A stretch of DNA of 5,656 nt from Candidatus Alloscillospira gallinarum. Its GTDB lineage: Bacteria; Bacillota; Clostridia; Oscillospirales; Oscillospiraceae. Below are positions 3,132 through 5,656 of this stretch, piece after piece. The stretch's first letter is position 1. Every line of letters begins with the position of its first letter. Below the pieces are notes generated by a model. It worked only from the letters and a program-made list of their open reading frames with translations, ran no database searches and was not told the DNA's origin. The stretch is taken from positions 1 through 5,656 of the forward strand of contig CAJFTV010000095.1 of NCBI GenBank assembly GCA_904420055.1. Direction: 5' to 3'. The translations under genes were made by a program, and so were the position numbers.

Positions 3132-5648
3132 TTGGCCCAACAAAAAAAATCCACCGCAAAAAAGCCTGCCGGTAAAAAATCCGGCGGTAAAAAGGGCTCT
3201 TCTTCCACAAACAACAGTACTGTGCCTGTGCGCATGATTGTGGGAGTTTTGATGTTCCTTCTCGGCATTTTTGCCGCCATTGGATATTTTAACAGCGACG
3301 GCGTAATTATAAAAGTCCTCTGCGACGGTTTTAAGGGACTGTTAGGCTGGGGTTATTACCTCGCCCCGCCCCTTATCATAATCGCATCAGTTATGATTTT
3401 TATAAGCAGGGGCAGGAAAAAAATGATACTGCGTGGAATATGTACTCTGCTTGCCTCGATAGCCGCAAGCGGCTTAGTCCACCTCTTCCTGTACAGCGAC
3501 AGCTTTGCAATCGGCGACCGCGGCCTTGCCGTAAATCTGTGGAACAGCGGTATAGAGCTTCAGTCCTGCGGATTTTTAGGCGGCGGTCTTGCGGTTTCAT
3601 TTACATATCTGTTCAGCCGTATAGGAGCAATCGTTCTGATTTTTGCAGTTTTAATAATTCTCGTTTTGGTCGCATTTAATTTTTCACCCTCCGCTTTCTC
3701 CCGCAGCGTAAGGGAAAACCGTGAAAAGAGAGCGCAGGAAACTGTCCCGTTTGCACCGGAAGAACCCGAGCCGGTTAAAAAGCAGGCCAAAGAGGATACT
3801 CCCTCTCAAAATCCGAGACGCAAGCGCCGTACCCCTATCGACATTCCCTTAGACGGCGAGGAGCGTCCTGCCCCGCCAAAGCCGGTATCCCCCAAAGAAG
3901 TATTTGAAAAGGTTAAAAGTGATGAGGAGCTGTTCACAGAGGAGCCGGGAGTAATGCCTCCGGGCGAGTTTATAAAAGAACTGGGCGCCGAAAAGCCGCA
4001 AAAACCGGTTCATTCATACGTAAAGGCAGAGGAGCCCAAGGAGAACCCGGACAGCGACGGAGAAGAGTTTACCGCCCCCGACACAATGATTGAGGACAGC
4101 AGCGAATACACATACCCGCCTTTAAGCCTCCTCGCAGCCGGTTCCGGAAAAGGCCCGGCGGCGGACGGCGCAAACGAGGCAAGGCTCAATTCCGAGCGTC
4201 TTGAAACTGCGTTTCACAGCTTCGGCATAAATGTGGGAATTACCGCTTATACCCGCGGCCCCACAGTCACACGTTACGAGGCCGAGCTGGAGGCCGGGAC
4301 AAAGCTGTCCCGCATAACAAATCTTGAAGACGATATTGCCCTTGCTCTTGGCGCCCCGGGCGTCCGGATAGCGGCAATGCCCAATAAAATCGCCACCGTG
4401 GGAATTGAGGTGCCAAACAAGGTTGTAAGTCAGGTGCTTTTACGGGATATAATCGCCTCTCCCGAATTTAAAAATTCAAAGTCCCCCCTCACCTTTGCCA
4501 TTGGAAAAAACATCTCCGGAGAAGCGGTCGTCGGCAATATCTCAAAGCTGCCCCACCTTCTTGTGGCGGGTACAACGGGCTCCGGTAAATCAGTGTGTTT
4601 AAATTCCATGATACTCAGCATACTTTACAAGGCGAGCCCGGACGAGGTCAAGTTTATAATGATTGACCCGAAAATGGTGGAATTTAAAATCTATAACGGC
4701 ATTCCCCACCTCCTTGTGCCTGTGGTCACAGACGTGAAAAAGGCCTCCGGCGCACTGCAGTGGGCCGTTGTTGAGATGATGAAGCGCTACCGCTATTTCT
4801 CCGAGGCAAATGCCCGTGACCTGGCAAGCTACAATGCGAGCCTTGAAAATGACCCCGAATCTGAGGCAAAGCCCATGCCACAGATTGTAATTGTTATTGA
4901 CGAACTGGCCGACCTAATGATGACAGCGGCAAAAGAAGTTGAAGAATCTGTCTGCCGCATAGCCCAGATGGGCCGAGCCGCCGGAATACACCTTGTCATT
5001 GCCACGCAGAGCCCCCGCGCCGACGTAATAACCGGACTTATGAAGGCAAACATTCCGTCCAGGATTGCCCTTAAGGTGTCGAGTTCTCTTGAGTCACGCA
5101 TTATTCTGGACGCCGGCGGCAGCGCCGACAAGCTGGTGGGCAACGGTGATATGCTGTTTAACCCAATCGGCATTTCAAAACCCATAAGGGTTCAGGGTAC
5201 ATGGGTTTCTGACAGTGAACGTGAAAATGTTGTAAACTTTGTAAAACAGCAGTCTACAGCGGAATACGCTGAGGACGTCATACATCAGATTGACAAGGCA
5301 GCCGAGGAAAAGGACAAGGGCAAAAACGGCAAGCCGGCCGGCGAGGACAACTCTCTCGGCGATTATGACGAGCTTCTCCCCCAGGCGGTTGACATCGTTC
5401 TGGACTCCGGACAGGCCTCCGTCTCCATGCTCCAGCGGCGGCTGAAGCTGGGATATTCAAGGGCCGCCCGCCTTGTTGACCAGATGGAAGAGCTTGGCGT
5501 TGTGGGCCCGTTTGAGGGCTCCAAGCCACGGCAGCTGCTCATGACCCGCCAGCAGTGGCAGGAGCGCCAGTATATAACAGGCACAGCTCCGGCAGACACA
5601 CCTTTAGCGGAGCCGGAAGATTACTCTCCGGACAGCTACGATGAGTGA
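3132..5648 (+). CDS. ftsK: DNA translocase FtsK/SpoIIIE
   Basis: The 838-residue membrane-anchored hexameric ATPase moves double-stranded DNA through the division or sporulation septum. A Lys-rich cytosolic start (1-30) precedes four probable membrane segments near 34-53, 74-92, 98-121 and 150-183. A Pro/Glu/Lys-rich linker (about 185-345) connects to the motor. The alpha domain is near 350-465, Walker A is GTTGSGKS at 480-487, and Walker B is IVIVIDE at 585-591 with Asp590 and Glu591. ATQSPRADVITG (624-635) and GNGDML (670-675) match two further conserved motor motifs but with altered residues. A winged-helix gamma domain that reads orientation sequences spans about 747-805. Length and order are typical of SpoIIIE-like proteins of Firmicutes. 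Proximity to tepA recalls the B. subtilis spoIIIE locus, so a sporulation role is plausible, but the sequence alone cannot separate SpoIIIE from FtsK/SftA roles. The stop overlaps a possible next ATG. Confidence 0.95.
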   Translation: MAQQKKSTAKKPAGKKSGGKKGSSSTNNSTVPVRMIVGVLMFLLGIFAAIGYFNSDGVIIKVLCDGFKGLLGWGYYLAPPLIIIASVMIFISRGRKKMILRGICTLLASIAASGLVHLFLYSDSFAIGDRGLAVNLWNSGIELQSCGFLGGGLAVSFTYLFSRIGAIVLIFAVLIILVLVAFNFSPSAFSRSVRENREKRAQETVPFAPEEPEPVKKQAKEDTPSQNPRRKRRTPIDIPLDGEERPAPPKPVSPKEVFEKVKSDEELFTEEPGVMPPGEFIKELGAEKPQKPVHSYVKAEEPKENPDSDGEEFTAPDTMIEDSSEYTYPPLSLLAAGSGKGPAADGANEARLNSERLETAFHSFGINVGITAYTRGPTVTRYEAELEAGTKLSRITNLEDDIALALGAPGVRIAAMPNKIATVGIEVPNKVVSQVLLRDIIASPEFKNSKSPLTFAIGKNISGEAVVGNISKLPHLLVAGTTGSGKSVCLNSMILSILYKASPDEVKFIMIDPKMVEFKIYNGIPHLLVPVVTDVKKASGALQWAVVEMMKRYRYFSEANARDLASYNASLENDPESEAKPMPQIVIVIDELADLMMTAAKEVEESVCRIAQMGRAAGIHLVIATQSPRADVITGLMKANIPSRIALKVSSSLESRIILDAGGSADKLVGNGDMLFNPIGISKPIRVQGTWVSDSERENVVNFVKQQSTAEYAEDVIHQIDKAAEEKDKGKNGKPAGEDNSLGDYDELLPQAVDIVLDSGQASVSMLQRRLKLGYSRAARLVDQMEELGVVGPFEGSKPRQLLMTRQQWQERQYITGTAPADTPLAEPEDYSPDSYDE

Positions 5649-5656
5649 TTATCTGC
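5641..5656 (+). CDS. Possible start of a downstream overlapping gene
   Basis: An ATG at 5641 opens a frame (MSDYL) that overlaps the last codons and stop of ftsK in the string ATGAGTGA, an arrangement typical of translational coupling. Only five codons are visible. No strong Shine-Dalgarno lies upstream (the nearest is GGA near 5629), so the true start of any next gene could be further right. Confidence 0.25.

Noticed and set aside
4829..5185. Antisense open frame of 118 codons inside ftsK
   Set aside because: It lies opposite the highly conserved motor domain and is explained by the codon use of ftsK.

Overview
The window looks like an ordinary chromosomal segment of an anaerobic, probably spore-forming Firmicute of the class Clostridia (Oscillospiraceae-like, an inference). 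The reasons are strong GGAGG-type ribosome binding sites, frequent TTG starts, AT-rich sigma-A-like promoters between moderately GC-rich genes, and the proximity of a TepA-type ClpP-like protease to an FtsK/SpoIIIE translocase, an arrangement known from Bacillus subtilis (tepA near spoIIIE). No mobile element, CRISPR array, tRNA or rRNA gene is visible.

Layout. (1) 1-117, minus strand: the first 39 codons of an unrecognised proline-rich protein, leaving the window on the left. (2) 118-369: a very AT-rich divergent control region with a promoter on each strand and a cluster of ATTGCAAT-like palindromes. (3) 370-1185: a PHP-family histidinol-phosphatase, apparently a single-gene unit closed by a strong intrinsic terminator at 1199-1239. 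(4) 1296-2021: tepA, which must have its own promoter in the short gap after that terminator unless it is reached by read-through. (5) 2022-2273: a gap with a promoter candidate and then a leader of about 190 nt, rich in G+C and in inverted repeats, ahead of uppP. (6) 2274-3113 uppP and 3132-5648 ftsK/spoIIIE, 18 nt apart and probably co-transcribed, both starting with TTG. (7) 5641-5656: a possible next gene whose ATG overlaps the ftsK stop.

How the genes fit together. UppP recycles undecaprenyl pyrophosphate, the lipid carrier for peptidoglycan. FtsK/SpoIIIE pumps DNA through the closing division or sporulation septum. TepA is a cytosolic ClpP-like serine peptidase linked in B. subtilis to spore outgrowth. 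The right half is therefore a cell-envelope/division/sporulation neighbourhood, while the histidinol-phosphatase on the left is a separate amino-acid biosynthesis unit.

I found no convincing new multi-gene system. The parts most worth a second look are non-coding: the palindrome cluster at 206-259, the inverted-repeat-rich uppP leader at about 2083-2273, and the compressed tepA promoter. Within proteins, the main oddity is a pair of changed conserved arginine positions in the FtsK motor.
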